From assembly GCA_002083365.1 (NCBI GenBank), contig LVWS01000039.1:10908-74907 (forward strand): a stretch of DNA of 64,000 bases. The letters run 5' to 3'. This DNA is from Nitrospira sp. SG-bin1. GTDB lineage: Bacteria > Nitrospirota > Nitrospiria > Nitrospirales > Nitrospiraceae. Positions 63,809 through 64,000 of this stretch are shown piece by piece. Position 1 is the stretch's first letter. Each line of letters starts with the position of its first letter. The notes under the pieces were generated by a model. That model did no database searches, had not been told where the DNA came from, and was given only the letters and a program-made list of their open reading frames with translations. Made by a program: the position numbers and the translations under genes.

Positions 63809-64000
63809 CTATCCACATTTGCAGTCGAGGCAGCCATGTTGACTGCAGACCCCGCAGGCCTCTTCCAAAGAGGCCCGTAAGGATTGGCGAGCTCTATGCA
63901 GACGGACTGTGAGGTTGTTCCGCGATATGTTTAGCTCTTTCGCGACTTGTGCCGGCGATTCATCCCCGAGGTCGATGCGTTTGATGAGTTCTGCATAATT
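63809..64000 (-). CDS. ECF sigma factor with Cys-rich tail (CorE-like), 5' truncated
   Basis: Last 63 residues of a gene that leaves the window. Sigma region 4 (SPAQVAKELNISRNNLTVRL, HRARQSLRASLEEA) is followed by CGVCSQHGCLDCKCG and stop: five Cys that can bind metal. This tail is the mark of CorE-like (ECF44-type) metal-responsive sigma factors. Next to copper genes, so a copper sensor is likely. Confidence 0.75.
   Translation of the reverse strand, partial: NYAELIKRIDLGDESPAQVAKELNISRNNLTVRLHRARQSLRASLEEACGVCSQHGCLDCKCG

Noticed and set aside
1..64000. tRNA, rRNA and CRISPR arrays
   Set aside because: No cloverleaf with a T-loop GTTCRANNC and acceptor stem, no rRNA sequence and no regularly spaced repeats were noticed on reading; a dedicated scan was not possible.

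Overview
The window is about 60% GC, densely packed, and its products are bacterial and Gram-negative: RND efflux, TonB-dependent uptake and outer-membrane CopB. Single-domain PilZ proteins, DUF4331 proteins with ECF sigma factors, an HpnA-type epimerase beside a CruF-like carotenoid protein, DUF2914 and a YajG-like lipoprotein occur together. Together they suggest a Nitrospirota bacterium, probably Nitrospira. This is inference from gene content; no rRNA or nitrification marker lies in the window.

Layout. 0-4.2 kb: DUF1801 fragment, M48 membrane protease, two PilZ proteins. 4.1-12.6 kb: a near-complete 2-aminoethylphosphonate (AEP) pathway, with PEP mutase-like/nucleotidyltransferase fusion, two-subunit phosphonopyruvate decarboxylase, AEP transaminase, nucleotidyltransferase, CDP-alcohol phosphotransferase and flippase-like protein. 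It probably decorates a lipid or surface polymer with AEP. 12.7-19.6 kb: two PilZ proteins, then a TetR-adaptor-RND efflux operon with a palindrome at the tetR start. 19.6-27.6 kb: small and poorly known genes, including a SpeD-like protein, a 58-residue zinc ribbon, FKBP, DUF1499, DUF2914, a PHD-finger-like protein, a frameshifted ParE with intact antitoxin, and a restriction-modification remnant. 27.9-31.7 kb: isoprenoid, hopanoid and carotenoid genes. 31.8-35.2 kb: a secreted zinc metalloprotease and a propeptide-only relative, flanked by two paralogous membrane peptides of about 50 residues, each followed by a hairpin conserved with a compensatory base change. 35.2-38 kb: AT-rich island with two unknown membrane proteins and an IS1595-family transposase. 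38-41.3 kb: GAF kinase-like protein without the phospho-acceptor His, a secreted protein and a DNA glycosylase.

41.4-56.1 kb is the most distinctive region. NikR and a TonB-dependent receptor form a probable nickel-uptake operon. Next is a locus in which most parts occur twice: ECF sigma factor with cupin anti-sigma (44.1-45.6 and 54.8-56.1 kb), small lipoprotein plus DUF4331 protein (45.8-47.6 and 47.8-49.6 kb), and HupE (intact at 51.8 kb, decayed end at 54.2 kb). One TonB-like protein and one TPR protein complete it. A Fic/HTH 'mobile mystery' pair sits between the HupE gene and its remnant. I suggest an ECF-controlled envelope transport system, possibly for a metal.

56.1-64 kb: a kinase remnant, an HtrA/DegP protease, then copper resistance: CopB, a multicopper oxidase CopA whose Tat leader is out of frame, a P1B ATPase with YHS and heavy-metal domains, and the end of an ECF sigma factor with a Cys-rich tail. 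Several genes were missed by ordinary length or start-codon cut-offs and are listed individually.
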